A DNA stretch of 64,000 bases, from positions 124,001 through 188,000 of the forward strand of contig ML769501.1 of the NCBI GenBank assembly GCA_009733575.1, given 5' to 3'. Each line of letters opens with the position of its first letter. The stretch's first letter is position 1. Position numbers and translations under genes: made by a program. The notes below the pieces were generated by a model. It worked only from the letters and a program-made list of their open reading frames with translations, searched no databases and was not told where the DNA came from. Shown here piece by piece: positions 10,871-22,283 of this stretch. This DNA comes from Gymnopus androsaceus JB14. Lineage: Eukaryota; Basidiomycota; Agaricomycetes; Agaricales; Omphalotaceae.

Positions 10871-12133
10871 GATCAAAAATGATTGGAATTGATGCAAAAA
10901 AAATGGGACTGTTGGCCTTCAATCTCAGATCAGCAGCATTAAACGCCACCACCACAATCCTAATTGGAAGAAACAGAAGAAGCAGTGCAGCAAAGGCCAG
11001 CAGCAGCATGCCCAGCAATCTGGTTCATCTTCTCAACCCAATAAAGGAAAGAAACGTGGATCCCGAGGAGGCAAGAAGTTCAAAGCTAAGCAAAAGGCCT
11101 TTGAGTCAGTTGAAGTTGCTCAGGCTTCTTTTGCTCCACTGGACTTTGAGATGGCTGCCAAACCTTTTGAAACTATCAAAGCATTGGAATTTGATTACAA
11201 GGACCCCTTCATGCAGTGGCAAGTTAATTATTCTTTATTACATCAATCTAACTCATCAATATTGCAACAGAATAATTGAATAGCATGGAAATTACAAGGC
11301 CAAAATGGCCATATGGATTTAAATTTACCACTGCTTGTATTATTTAATAAATCTATTCTGTTTGCCAATGTCAAAGATGAGATTGCGGCTTTAAGTGCAA
11401 AGAATAAAGAAGATATATGGATCTTAGACTCAGGTGCTTCAATCCATACAACACTGCATAAGTCTGATTTTTTGGAGTTAAACAAATTAACACTCTGATC
11501 CCAATTCAGACTGCTGACAAGCATTCAAAAACTTTTATAACACATGTTGGGACTGTCTTTGTAAAACATACAAATGAAAATAATGTCACCCTAATTACCA
11601 AATTGGAACCAGTATATTACCAACCACATTCATCTTATCATCTTCTCTCCCAAGGCAGCATTCTATGCCGGGGATATTATCTCTATGCAGATGACAAGAA
11701 ATTGTCAATAAGGTTGAAATCTAATCACAAGGTTTTCATGACATGCTTCCCCATGAGCATGTCAGACACACTTCATTGGTTTACTACCAAAGTGCTGAAA
11801 AGAGGATTTGAACAATCAGACCTCTCTGATGCTAGCATCCCAAATATATTGCTTGCTAAGAAAACCTTAGATTATGACACTTGACATCATTGCCTTGGCC
11901 ATCCTTCTAGGGATGTGTTGCAACATGCATCAGAGGCAACAGGAGGTTTTCCCAAAGTAAAGATCCCAAATGAGGACAAAGAAATATGTCCTGGTTGCAC
12001 CAAAGGGAAAATGACCCAGCGCACTCATCCCAATAGTGAAAAGCATGCAAAGGAACTCTTTGAATTAGTCCACATGGACATCATAGAGTTTCCTACTATT
12101 TCATACCACAAGTACAAATATGTACTGAATATC
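10871..12133 (+). pseudogene. Copia gag tail, protease and pre-integrase domain
   Basis: A basic gag tail (KKQKKQCSKGQQQH, NKGKKRGSRGGKKF) is followed by the aspartic protease active site WILDSGASIHTT at about 11420. After it come the GAG-pre-integrase region (HCLGHPSRDVLQHA) with the zinc-binding CPGCTKGKM and the start of the integrase core (ELFELVHMDI, YKYVLNI). At 11881 a TGA replaces the expected Trp before HHCLGH. Other stops lie near 11340 and 11498. The coding sequence resumes at 15427 across the nested element. Confidence 0.85.
12129..12133 (+). other. Target-site duplication ATATC, left copy
   Basis: ATATC flanks the nested LTR element on the left and is repeated at 15422-15426. 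Removing the element and one copy restores the copia integrase frame YVLNI-LDDHSSYG. Confidence 0.93.
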
Positions 12134-13140
12134 TGTAACACCCCTAATCTGTTACCAGTGAATTGTGTCCTGTTTGGTCCGCAAACAGTGCTAATTCCAT
12201 CACATCACGGTATCACGTGACTTTCAAGCTTATTAATACTATTAATCATAATTAATTACCTTAGCTTTAAACTATCACCTAGGGTACATGAGAATATGAC
12301 TCAGTTGTACTCTTTCGGTGATTAACTAAGGCTCTTGACTGGATAATTCTTTTCAGCAACCCTGTTGGCTGCAACAACCCCTTCAACAACCCCATCTAAC
12401 ACCAGGCGTTACACCGGAAGATGTATGGGTCACACAATAGTCATGGCAAAAAAAGCAAATACAATAAAGTTGGGTGTAAATTAGAACAGTGAGACGGTAA
12501 CAGACAGTGATATATAGCAGGCATGTTCCATTGAAAGCGATCGCGAGGCAAATGAACCTCAACCAAAAAAACCTTCTGCAGGCCATGCCTGTATGCATTC
12601 AAAACACAAGTGTGGCATGTATGTAGCGGGAATTAGCTATGCAGGATGTTTGCAAATGCAGAAGAATAGGAAGAGCATGCCAATCTGCCTTGGAACTGCC
12701 TGGCAATGTAGTTTTGGTAGGCCAGGCATTGTGAAACGTACAGCGGTACCTCAGCATTTTATGTCAGAATAAAAATGAGCCGCAAGAACACAAAACACAC
12801 CTCAGCCGAAGCCCTTTAATGCACCCAAATCCTCTAAAAATTCTCCCAGTTGAACCCTCATGCCCTCAAGATCTGTTGGTGAGCGAAATGCGATGATGTG
12901 GCATTCTTGGCAGTCCATTCCGTGCTTCAATTTGCTTTGAAAGAGCGTAGTTTCCTTGGAGGACGTGAGTGGGAAACATGTTTGCTCTCTGGTGGTAGTT
13001 GGAAGCTGTGAGACGGTTAAATAATGTCAAGCGGCCAGGCCACGGAGTGACCGGTGATCACATGATATTTTGGGGTTGTCGCGTGCCAAGGGGGTTGCGA
13101 AATAGAATTATCCCTCTTGACTCCTCTGGGAGTTGTTACA
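12134..13140 (+). repeat. 5' LTR of nested element, split by a MITE
   Basis: When the 773-bp MITE and one 9-bp duplication are removed, this LTR is 225 bp, exactly the length of the 3' LTR. It begins TGTAACACCCCTAATC and ends GGGAGTTGTTACA. Confidence 0.9.
12341..13113. mobile_element. Mutator-type MITE (773 bp) with 9-bp target duplication
   Basis: The ends are GGATAATTCT and AGAATTATCC, a perfect 10-bp inverted match that extends with mismatches to about 42 bp (both arms share CAACCC, TTGGC and CAACCCC). The flanks are identical CTCTTGACT at 12332-12340 and 13114-13122. Nine-bp duplications are typical of Mutator-like elements. There is no transposase. It is richer in CpG than the surrounding copia sequence. 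Confidence 0.88.
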
Positions 13141-13206
13141 CTTTTTTGAGTATCTGTATACTCAAGTACCCTAGAAACGGTCACATGCCAAATTGTTACG
13201 ACAATT

Positions 13207-15110
13207 TTGGCTTCAGTGATGCATTATGCATTGCCTCAAAGTGTTAAACAGAATTGTATTAATGATTCCAACTACAGCAATGTTAATCACACCGCCAACT
13301 ATCTTCATAAAAGCTGGTACAACGAATATGGCAACTGTGCAGATTGCCATGTCACCAACATCCATGCATACGCGGATAAAATCGGAAGCTCCAGAAGCTT
13401 CGGAACCATGTTTGACCAAGGTCAAGCATTAGCTCGAAATGTTCCAGCGGAACATTTGAGTGGGGAATGGACAGCACCTTCACGGCACTGTGAAATTGCC
13501 CATAAAACCTACGATTTTGATGTGGCTGCCATGCAGATGCGCCATTCACTCACCCAGCTTGATCTCAGTCAAGCTACACCTAATGATGTGCCATTGGCAC
13601 ATTTGGGTACAGCAACGGTGTCCGTTGCACCAGACGATGAATGGCTTCAACAGCAAATCAACATCATGGCCCAAATGAGTGCAGAAATACAAGCTCGGAC
13701 CCAAATCATTGAACATGAGTTTGCGAGTGAATACTCAAAACTCATGGACATGATTAATCAAGTGTTTACTCCAATGAGTCAACACTATCCGGACGTACTT
13801 GCTATGTCCACCATAACAGATATTGGAAAATATCCCAATGGTAATGTTTCATCTAGACAAAACATTATTCCCGACCACATCCATAACAGGACTGACTCGG
13901 GATGACACAGTCCTCCAGGAGAAGGCTCACATGGGATTGTTGGAAATATCAATGGTGATAGGGGATATGACTACAGTCAGCTCATAGGCTTTGAGCCTAG
14001 CCCTCATTTCTGCACATCTGAGAGTGAAATTACACACTCGGATGACTTTCTGGCATTCCTGCAACCATCCCCTGTGAGGATACGGTCACCCAATCTGGTT
14101 GAAAGATTGAATGGAGAATTGGGTAAACCCAAATCTCCGAATGTGGCATTTTTGCTACCTGCGGCAGTACCCCATACTACCGCAAAACAATCTACATTGC
14201 TGCACTGAGGTGCAGAAATAACCAGACCTTCTAAGAGGGACTGGATGAACCAAGTTGCTAACCAGCAACTCAGAAACAATCAACTCCATATGACTAGAGG
14301 TTCTGATTTCCCTGATCAGGGAATCATCTTCAATACTGACAGGTATCCCATTGATGAACAAGAGTCAAAATCAACTCTCACATTAAATTACATAATGGGA
14401 ATGGTACGCCCCATACCCATAATGATAACTCGTACCCACTTGGTACAAAGTTGTACAATTGGTATGCAATGAAGGTGATGACAGCAATGGAAGGGATGAC
14501 AAACGTTGTAAAGGCAAAAAGCCTGCCCATTGTCACTGCACACCTTGGGATGACGACTCATCCTCGGGTGAATCTCCCCTATCTTTTCCCCCATCGTCTC
14601 AACCATCATCCTCATCCTCCGAGGACTTATCTTTGTTGGATGATAAATGGCTGGGTGCTGGAGCATCCAACCAACTTGATAGAAGAACCCATCCCAAGCT
14701 ACAACAGAAAAATATCAAGAAACTTCGAGCAAAGACTGAGGACAAAGAATGTCACGAGTCTTGGCTCAAAAGTATTCTCAGAGAATACAAAAAGCAGATC
14801 CGGCACTACTGTGACTAAGATCCTGCACAGGGAGCCAAAATGCCCAAGGGCATTAAGGTGCCCAATCCTCCTAGATTAATGATGTTGAAGATTTCAACAC
14901 ATGGCTGTTAGCCCTACTCCGATGGATTGTGATATCACAATTAGTTGGAAATGTCAATGATGACCAACGTGCCCAAGTTGTAAGCAGTTACCTTGGCAGG
15001 GACACCTTACAAGGGTACAATGATGAAGTCAATGGACTTCATTGTTTAGATTTTAACATTCATGACACGCTATCATGGATGTTGAAGTCAATCTGACTAA
15101 TACTTTGACT
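13207..15110 (+). pseudogene. Gag-like protein of the nested element, degenerate
   Basis: An open frame from 13207 to 13905 encodes an unfamiliar N-terminal region with a predicted helical part (DEWLQQQINIMAQMSAEIQ). After a TGA the frame continues in pieces: an acidic/Ser-rich stretch (WDDDSSSGES, SSSSSEDLSLLDD at about 14560-14640), then a gag-core-like segment from 14840. That segment has KMPKGIKVPNPP, DFNTWLLALLRW, SYLGRDTLQGYNDEV and LDFNIHDTLSWML. The last part resembles Ty3/gypsy-type gag capsid of basidiomycete elements. At least four stops or frameshifts break it. Confidence 0.65.
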
Positions 15111-15183
15111 TGGCTTTCACAACACGCTATTGTGATTGCACAGTCTATGGAGTTCATTTTTGATTGCTCTTGTGGGCTCAATC

Positions 15184-15196
15184 TGGCTGGGGAGGG
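15184..15196 (+). other. Polypurine tract of nested element
   Basis: GGCTGGGGAGGG immediately precedes the 3' LTR, the usual plus-strand priming site. Confidence 0.6.
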
Positions 15197-15421
15197 TGTA
15201 ACACCCCTAATCCGTTACCGGTGAATTGTGCCCTATTCAGTCCACAAACAGTGCTAATTCCATCACATCACGGTATCACGTGACTTTCAAGTGTATTAAT
15301 ACTATTAATTATAATTAATTACCTTAGCTTTAAACTATCACCTAGGGTACACAAGAATATAACTCAGTTGTACTCTTTCGGTGATTAACTAAGGCTCTTG
15401 ACTCCTCTGGGAGTCATTACA
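15197..15421 (+). repeat. 3' LTR of nested element
   Basis: This is a 225-bp copy with TG...CA ends, close to the 5' LTR (mostly C/T and A/G differences). It is followed by ATATC at 15422-15426. Confidence 0.92.
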
Positions 15422-15426
15422 ATATC

Positions 15427-16448
15427 CTTGATGATCACTCATCATATGGCACAGGATTTTTACTTGCTGCCAAATCTGACATATTCAAAGCATTTAAAGA
15501 GTTCTACAACCTCCAGCAGAATGGAAGAATCAAAAGATTCAACTGTACAATCTGTGAAAATTGGAAGCCATGAAGCACATGGCCTGCTTACCCCCTTCTT
15601 GGTGGGAGTTTAGTGTTCAAACAGCATATGTTGTCTATAATAGGACATCTATGCACCGCCGATGGGATAACAATAGAAATTGGAAAACACCTTTTGAAAG
15701 TAGATATGGCAAAAAACCCAATGTTTCTATGTTACAAACATTCAGATGTGCTACATATGTTTATTGTCCAGAGGAGACTTGCCTGAATAAGCAAGCTCCA
15801 AGATCTGAGTTAATGATCTTTATTGGATATACATCTGGAATGAATGCTTATTGCTTCATGCACACACATAATAATTTTATTGCCACATCTTCAAATGCCA
15901 TCCTTGATGAGTACTGGTTTCCACACTGCTCAGTGTCCAAACCTACTTTTGACGTAAGTGATACTGATTTTGATGAGGATTCTGAACCATCCAATTCCAC
16001 TCCTGGAAATGATGATGATGACCCTGAATTACCTCCACCCAATCTTCCTAATCCACCAGATGCACAAAATGATGCAGAAAATGGAGAAGGAGATGGGGAG
16101 ATAAGAGACAGAGGAGAAGCGGTTGATCAACAAAATGATAATGCTCAAGGGGGAGAAGGTGCTTTGCAGCCACCTCCAAATCCATTCAACCCTGGAATGG
16201 CCCCTGAACCGGAACAGACAGTAAGACGTTCTGAAGGAACAAGAGTACCTACCCAGAGACCTGGAAATATTTATGGTGATACTTCTCCTGTGGAGATTGA
16301 TCGAAGTGCTGGTGGATCTTGTAATATTGGTTCCAATATCAGATGGAATTGTCAGATTTATAGTGATCAACCAGAAGCGGGACCTTCCCACCAAAGGTAA
16401 CCTGCTTGGCAACAGCGTGGAGCAAATAATCCCATTCCTGACCCACCT
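15427..16448 (+). pseudogene. Copia integrase core and C-terminal region, damaged
   Basis: The frame resumes with LDDHSSYGTGFLLAAKSDIFKAF. After a deletion or shift near 15550 it continues in another frame: AYVVYNRTSMHR, TPFESRYGKKPNVSMLQTF, GYTSGMNAY. These are the integrase end and the conserved region before RT, followed by an acidic, Pro-rich linker (DDDDPELPPPNLPNPPD). Part of the catalytic core between the second Asp and the Glu is missing. Confidence 0.8.
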
Positions 16449-18077
16449 ATGACCAATTATGTGGAAGAAACCAATTATTTTTCCCAGTTGGCTCATGAAG
16501 GGGGAGTAGCTTTTCTGGACTATTTACTTTCTCAGGCTCCTGACAATAAGGAAACAGTTCAAAACTGGCAGTTTTGTGATCTGATGTGCCATCCCATAAA
16601 GAAACAGCAACCATGGCTTGACAAATGTAAAGAAGAAATTGACAGTCTAGTTAAGTGAAAGGTCTTTGATATTGTTGATTGGCCCAAAGATAGAAATATC
16701 ATTAAAAACAGATGGGTCTTTGATGTCAAGTCTGATGGTCAAAAACAATCTAGACTTGTTGCCAGGGGATATTCTCAGGTAGAAGGAGTGGATTATGACA
16801 AATTGTTCTCTCTCATCATCCGTTATGAAACAGTGCGAGTTTTACTTGCACTAGCTGCCCTAGAAGATTGGGAACTAGAGGCACTGGATGTCAAAACTGC
16901 CTTCCTATATAGCAAGTTAGACAAGCAGATTTATATGGAACAACCTGAAGGCTTCATCAAGGATAACAACAAGGTTTGGAGATTACACCAATCTCTATAT
17001 GGCCTGAAGCAAGCCAGTTTATCCTGGTGGCATGCTTGTACAAAGTTGATGACCCAGGATCTAGGCTTCAAACATTGTGCTTCAGATGCCAGCGTATATG
17101 TTTATAAAGAAAACAATAAGACTGTAATTGCAATAATCTACATTGATGATGCATTATTCATGGGAAATGACAAAACACTTGTCATGCACAAAAAAGTGCG
17201 AATTTATGCGATGTTGAGAGTGCCGCAGCTTGGTACAGCACAGGAGTTCTTAGGCATGCGCATTTGGCATGACAGATCTAAGTGGTGTTTGACCTTAAAT
17301 CAGTCAGAATATCTTAAAAAGATTATAAAGTGCTTTAAATTAACAAATGCCAAGATAGCGCAAACTCCACTTCCAGCAGGATATCAGCCTTCTAAATATG
17401 ATGGTCCTGTTGATCCCAAAAGATGTCAGGAGTACCAACAATTGATTGGCTCCTTATTATATTTGTTGCTCAGAACAAGAGCCAACATTGCCTATCATGT
17501 GGCAAAAATGTCACAGTATTCAGCAAATCCATCACAGGATCATCTGATTAAGGCATGTTATATTATTCACTACCTTATAGGTACTGCTGAATATTTCGTC
17601 ATCTATGATGGGAACTCTGGAGAAGGCTTCTATGCCGACTTGGACTCTGATCATGCATCAGATCCTGATACATGTTGATCTCAAACTAGCCAGGGGAATA
17701 GTGTCCTGGACTTTGTATCTCTAGAAGACAGTTGCTTTATCTTCCACTGAAGCCAAATATATGGCTTTAAGCAACTGTTGCAGACAAATCAGGTGGATCC
17801 TCAATTTACTTGGGGAAATTGGATTCCCACTGACCAAATTCCCACTTCTTGGTGATAACATGGGTTCAATCTTTATGGATAATAATCAGCCTCAAGATTG
17901 TCAGACCAAACATATTGATGTCTGATATCACCACATCAGGGAAACTACCAAGTCAGGACTTGTGATCCCATACTATATTCCAATGGATCAAAGTGCCGCA
18001 GATCTCTTTAACTAAGAATCTTGCTTGGGTTAAATTCAAACATTGCCAAGATCAACTTGGCATTGAATTTATTGCTG
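16449..18077 (+). pseudogene. Copia reverse transcriptase and RNase H
   Basis: RT motifs are easy to see: SRLVARGYSQVEGVDYDKLFS, ALEDWELEALDVKTAFLY, YGLKQASLSWW and the catalytic box IIYIDDALFMG, then GSLLYLLLRTRANIAYHV. RNase H follows (DLDSDHASDP, AKYMALSN-like, GDNMGSIFMDN, AADLF). Stops occur at about 16656, 17676 and 17922, the last a TGA where Arg is expected in IDV-R-YHHIRE. The protein would copy element RNA into DNA; this copy is inactive. Confidence 0.92.
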
Positions 18078-18167
18078 ACTTCAAATGAAGTTGGCAAGTG
18101 ATTGTATCTCAGGTGAGATACATGTGCTTTCTCTAAGCACATGAGGGATTCTATCTCCACAACCTCA

Positions 18168-18428
18168 GCAAGGGGGAGTGTTGAACAATTGATGATATCA
18201 GTCATCACTGAGGTAGACTTACTCATGCCTCAGTAGTATCCTAGTAATTAGCTTTATGGACAACATCATAGGTCATGTACATAGAACATACTAGAAGGAT
18301 ACTATCATATATGTAACAAATACAGTACTACAGTATATAAGGACTCCAGTAGTACTGCTAATGGTAACAACTTCTATGAGTCTCTTACCTCTCTCTATCT
18401 GCTCTACAAGCTTATATGCTGCGCAACA
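18168..18428 (+). repeat. Polypurine tract and 3' LTR of copia element
   Basis: CAAGGGGGAG (18168-18178) precedes the LTR at 18179-18428, which starts TGTTGAACA and ends TGCGCAACA. Compared with the minus-strand LTR at 49495-49810 it lacks about 40 bp lying between two AGCTT words. This looks like a deletion between short direct repeats. Confidence 0.85.
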
Positions 18429-19530
18429 CTCTGGAGGATAATAAAATTAGTTTTAGTATACTTTTTTAAAACATTATTAGTGCTTCTTGCTAGCCTTAAG
18501 CTCTGATAGGGTGCCCACAGGGTAGCCTTGGCAATATTCAAGCTGTACTAAAATGCCTTCAAAAGACTTGTTATTTCACTCAGGCCAGCACTGGTTCCCT
18601 GTTTTGCTTTCAGGTTAAGTCTGCCTTTCCATTTGGACAACTAAAATCACACAGGGGACCTTTAAGTCTCTCTCTCGGATAACCCAAGTCTCCATAGGAA
18701 ACAGGGGGGGGTCCCAGGCACACTGAGGGTACCTTGGGTTAATTTATATATCCCTAGGTAATAGGGCACTTTTGCAGATGTTGAGGGCTTATTAAAGCAA
18801 TCTTTGGGAAAGTGCGCTTCAAGCCCCAAGCAGATTGCCATTTTGCTGATGTAACAGCTAGCTCTGTTGAACCTGTATTCACTGAATCCATATCAGCTGA
18901 AAAAAATCCACCAGTCAAGCCTACCAGCTCAAATAGTGCAGGCTCAGAGCAGCAGGCATGTTTGACCACTTGCTGAGACCAAATAACAACAGTTAATCTG
19001 GACAACAAGACCACATTGAATATGCCTATTGATCAGAGCAAGGCAATCAGTGAGTGCTTTGCTTTTATGATTACTCAATATCATATTCATGTACTCCACT
19101 ACATAGTAGCAGAGGTGCCGACTCCCTTAAGGACTCGAGGGTTGGCCCGCCCCGCAGTCCTTTGTTCATGACTGTGATGTCACTTATCGGGGGAGACACT
19201 ACATAATTTTCTTCCAATGGCACCTTTACCTACCCTTCAACCCCACACTTGGGATACATAGAACACTTATCATAATGAGTGTTGGAAAGAAAAATTCGAA
19301 CAATGTCATCAATTCCCGGACTGGAGACAGTAGGAGGTTTTACCACGTTGCCCGATGGTCAGTGCAAAGCTTCCCCTTGTTGATTTTTTCCGATATCCTT
19401 CCTCACCAGCTTTGCTCCGTATTTGATTTGGTTCCAGGAGCGTGGACAATGGCTGAAGCCTTTGATTGAATTTTAACGATGTCCAATAGGGTCTAGTCAA
19501 GCTATTTGTAATCTAAAACAGTAACAAACT
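18429..19530. other. No gene seen downstream of copia element
   Basis: Non-coding sequence with short open frames only. A G/C-rich patch lies at 19125-19165. Confidence 0.4.
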
Positions 19531-19577
19531 TGACAACAACAACAACAATAATGATAGTAATAATAATAATAATAATG
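19531..19577. repeat. CAA/TAA microsatellite
   Basis: An (ACA)n run passes into (ATA)n. Confidence 0.9.
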
Positions 19578-19639
19578 TACTGAATGTATATGCTTTGATG
19601 CATCATACGCTTTGATGCTTGTGTGGATTTGGATTTGTC

Positions 19640-20060
19640 CAGTATGTTTCTCATCCAATTTTAGCTTCAAGCGCTCGCTCATCTTGTTTTTGTTTTTTGC
19701 AGCCTTTGTTATTCTTTACTGTGGGTGGATCAAGATCAAGGGTGGATCTGTCTTAATACAAAGCTTTTGCATTCCCACTCTTTCATTTGGCAATGATAAG
19801 TGTTTCTCATCCAATTGTCTTTTGCCATGCGAGCACTCAGTGCCCCTGAACTTGTTTTTGTTTTTGGCAGCTTCTATTATTCTTTACTGTGGGTGGATTT
19901 CTTCTCAAAGTTCTGATAATCTTCAACACTTGTGCATTCCCACTTTGTCATTTGGTAAGTCTTTTACCTTGCGCATGCTCACTGTCTCTTATCTTGTTTT
20001 TGTTTTCTGCAGTCTCTATTATTCTTTACTGTGGGTGCATCAATGGTGGATCCGAAATTT
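19640..20060 (+). repeat. Three tandem units resembling intron-exon junctions
   Basis: A phrase of the form CTTGTTTTTGTTTT-GCAG followed by TTCTTTACTGTGGGTG recurs at about 19684, 19851 and 19993 (spacing about 168 and 142 bp). Each unit has a pyrimidine-rich tract with an AG, and GTAAGTC follows the second and third. It may be decayed tandem exons upstream of the mini-exon gene or simply its leader. Confidence 0.5.
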
Positions 20061-20181
20061 GTGTTTAGGTAAGTCTTAAATATTTGCATTTCTTCTCAAA
20101 GTTCCCCACCCATTCATCCATCTGAGCCTGGTGCTTGATTTCTTATGCATCTCACACATCCCTTTTTAACTTTTATCGCTT

Positions 20182-21940
20182 ATGTCTACTGAAGCTGCTC
20201 AATCTCAGCCACTTTCTAGAGAGCAAGCTCTCCCCAGTCATTCCACCAAACGGGCCGCCGACAATGGTTGGATCCCAGATAAGATGCGGGCTGTCGCGGG
20301 ACCTAACCAGGAAATGCTTGATACGGCACATTCATCTCTGTATACTTTTGGCAATGCTTACATGTATCATCAATAGGAGAGGAATGTCAGAAAATCGTTG
20401 GAGCAGCAAGTTCAAGAGCTCACTGATCGGAGCCAGTATCTGCCATCTCTTGTCAAGAAAAATATTACTGATATCCATTGCTTCAAAAACGAGAAAGCTA
20501 GCCTTGAGGATCAGTTGGCAAAGCTAGTGAGTTCTCTATGGAATTTGCTGTGCTGCATGTATTGATTTCAGAATCCAGCGCAACAAAATGGACTGTGCTG
20601 ATGTCAATCAAGGTCTTAGAGAGGTTTGGCATTCATATCCGTTGTCTGTACACTATATCAAACTTACCCCTCAAAGGTGGCCCAAGATAAAGCCTTAGAG
20701 GAAATGGTCAGGCCCAAGATTCATTTATTCCAATTTTTGGCTACATTATTCCAACAGCATGAACAAACAAAGGTGGAGATTGAGAAGATTGTCAGTCATC
20801 CATCCTGTTTATTATGCGAGCGGTTATAACGATTCTTTAGATTTCCGAAGTCCAGGAGCAACTCAGCACATCGGTTAGTCAGAGAACTATCTATTTCAAT
20901 ATAAGGTCTCACCTTTCAACAGCATCAAGAAAGGGAAACCACCATTCGAGAGAAGGAAGCTGCTATCTTGGAAAAGAATCGGACTCTTAGTGAGAAGGCT
21001 GCAACTATTCAAGAGAGCAAGAAGAATATCCAAGACTTGGCTAGTCATGGATCTCTGCTTATTATGCTAGATCTCGTAACAATTTTTCAGGCTGCTGACC
21101 ACATGAAGCAGGTAGAAGAATTGGTAGGTTTCTATGTGTTTCCTTCCTATCTCGCTTATTTTATATTCGAACAGAATCAAGCCAAAGAAGCAGCTGAAGC
21201 AGAGTTGGTCAGTTATATCAGTCCTATCTTGAGCTCCTGTCTTACTAGTATGATCAGCGGAAGATGCAAGAGCCAGCCCAGGTTTGTGTTTCCTTTTGTG
21301 GTGTTTATTAACATGTGTTGACCTGCTTTCAGTCCTCTGGCACCAAGGAAGAGCTTGAAAAAATAGTTAGTTCCAGTATATCTTCCCAGCTCTTGTGTTA
21401 CTTACATTCAAATAGCGTCTAGAGAAGGAAGTGGCTCTTCAAAAGATGGTCAGTACTGACATTGCCTTTCCTTCAAGTCTCATTGGATTATTAGAGAGAA
21501 ACGCAACAGCAAGCCGAGCGAGAAAAGGTACATGTTTCCCACCAGTTCTTATTTAGATTGTGTAGTTGACATGCCTTTCACCGAAGGCTAATTTTGAAAC
21601 CAAGGTGGCCAATTTGCGGAATCAATTGAAGGACCAGTCACCGAAAGGAAAAACCGCTCAATCTCAATCAGCGTTTGATGAAGACCATGACATGGACACA
21701 GACAATGAAAGCTCTGGCCCTTCCTCCCGCTCAAAAGCCAACGTTGACGACATACCCACTCTTCTCAAACAAGTCCTGGCTGATTTTCTGGCCGAGCAAG
21801 CAAACCAGCCTAAACATTTATCCCAGGGTCGTAAGGGTAAGAAACAGTCTTCCCTTAAGGTTGGAAGTATTGCATATAACTGGAAGGTCAAGAAGAGAGG
21901 ATTGGCAGCTTTTTCCAAAGAGCAGGAGCAAAAGTGGAGA
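20182..21940 (+). pseudogene. Coiled-coil gene with an array of 33-nt exons, 5' part
   Basis: The first exon (20182-20526) starts MSTEAAQSQPLSREQ and carries LEQQVQELTD and EKASLEDQLAKL coiled-coil stretches. Later exons: 20572-20623, 20677-20706, 20758-20790, 20841-20873, 20923-21039, 21091-21123, 21175-21207, 21249-21281, 21333-21365, 21416-21448, 21495-21527 and 21587-21940. Eight of these are exactly 33 nt, phase 0, separated by introns of about 41-59 nt; examples encode HEQTKVEIEKI, AADHMKQVEEL and RLEKEVALQKM. The last exon is Ser/Asp-rich, then basic, ending EQEQKWR with a GTATGT donor. A TAG at about 20374, a shift around exon 2 and a GC donor at 21040 suggest a damaged copy. Function unknown. 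The 3' half lies beyond the gypsy insertion. Confidence 0.75.
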
Positions 21941-21951
21941 GTATGTTGCAT

Positions 21952-22219
21952 TGTCGAGCCTCACACATGTCTGTGCATGAACCTCGACAAGTCCTCTGGA
22001 CTTGGTCATCAGTATTACTTACATGTCATCCATATTAGATACTCTCGATCGTATGTAGTTACTATAAAAAATACTATGTACATATAGGAGATATATACTT
22101 CTTGCGTCTCTCTTTCATCTCCATTTGCGCCTGTGAGTCTTACTTCTTGTCTGAGACTTGGTTTCGCCTCCCTTCGAACCCATTGCTCGTTCACGTTCAG
22201 TGTGCAAGTCAGCATTACA
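21952..22219 (+). repeat. 5' LTR of gypsy element
   Basis: It starts TGTCGAGCCTCACACATG and ends CAGCATTACA. It is the same length as the LTR at 31405-31672. A TATAAAA-like word (CTATAAAAAATAC) lies at about 22061. Confidence 0.92.
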
Positions 22220-22221
22220 TC

Positions 22222-22239
22222 TGGAGCCCACCACGAGGG
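22222..22239 (+). other. Primer-binding site
   Basis: TGGAGCCCACCACGAGGG lies two bases after the LTR, matching the site of the left-edge element at all but one base. Confidence 0.75.
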
Positions 22240-22283
22240 GGGTAATCCAGTAGTCTCACTTAGGAAGACTCCTATTTTTCAAG

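Larger units (their letters stand above)
12134..15421 (+). mobile_element. Non-autonomous LTR element nested in copia integrase
   Basis: Two LTRs (TGTAACACCCC...TTACA), a polypurine tract and perfect ATATC duplications define it. Without the MITE inside its 5' LTR it would be about 2.5 kb. The interior encodes only a decayed gag-like protein, with no RT, integrase or RNase H that I can recognise. It would have needed enzymes from another element. Confidence 0.9.
9225..18428 (+). mobile_element. Degenerate Ty1/copia element with nested insertions
   Basis: On the plus strand the order is: LTR remnant, half-tRNA primer site, gag, protease, integrase, RT, RNase H, polypurine tract, 3' LTR. This is the copia order (integrase before RT). 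Many stops and shifts show it is dead. The integrase is split by an LTR element at 12134-15421, and gag is interrupted at about 10300-10850. A related minus-strand LTR lies at 49495-49810. Confidence 0.88.

Noticed and set aside
20341..20377. A 37-nt intron (GTATAC...CAATAG) to remove the TAG in the first exon of the mini-exon gene
   Set aside because: It would put the following coiled-coil segment out of frame, so an in-frame TAG in place of CAG is the simpler reading.
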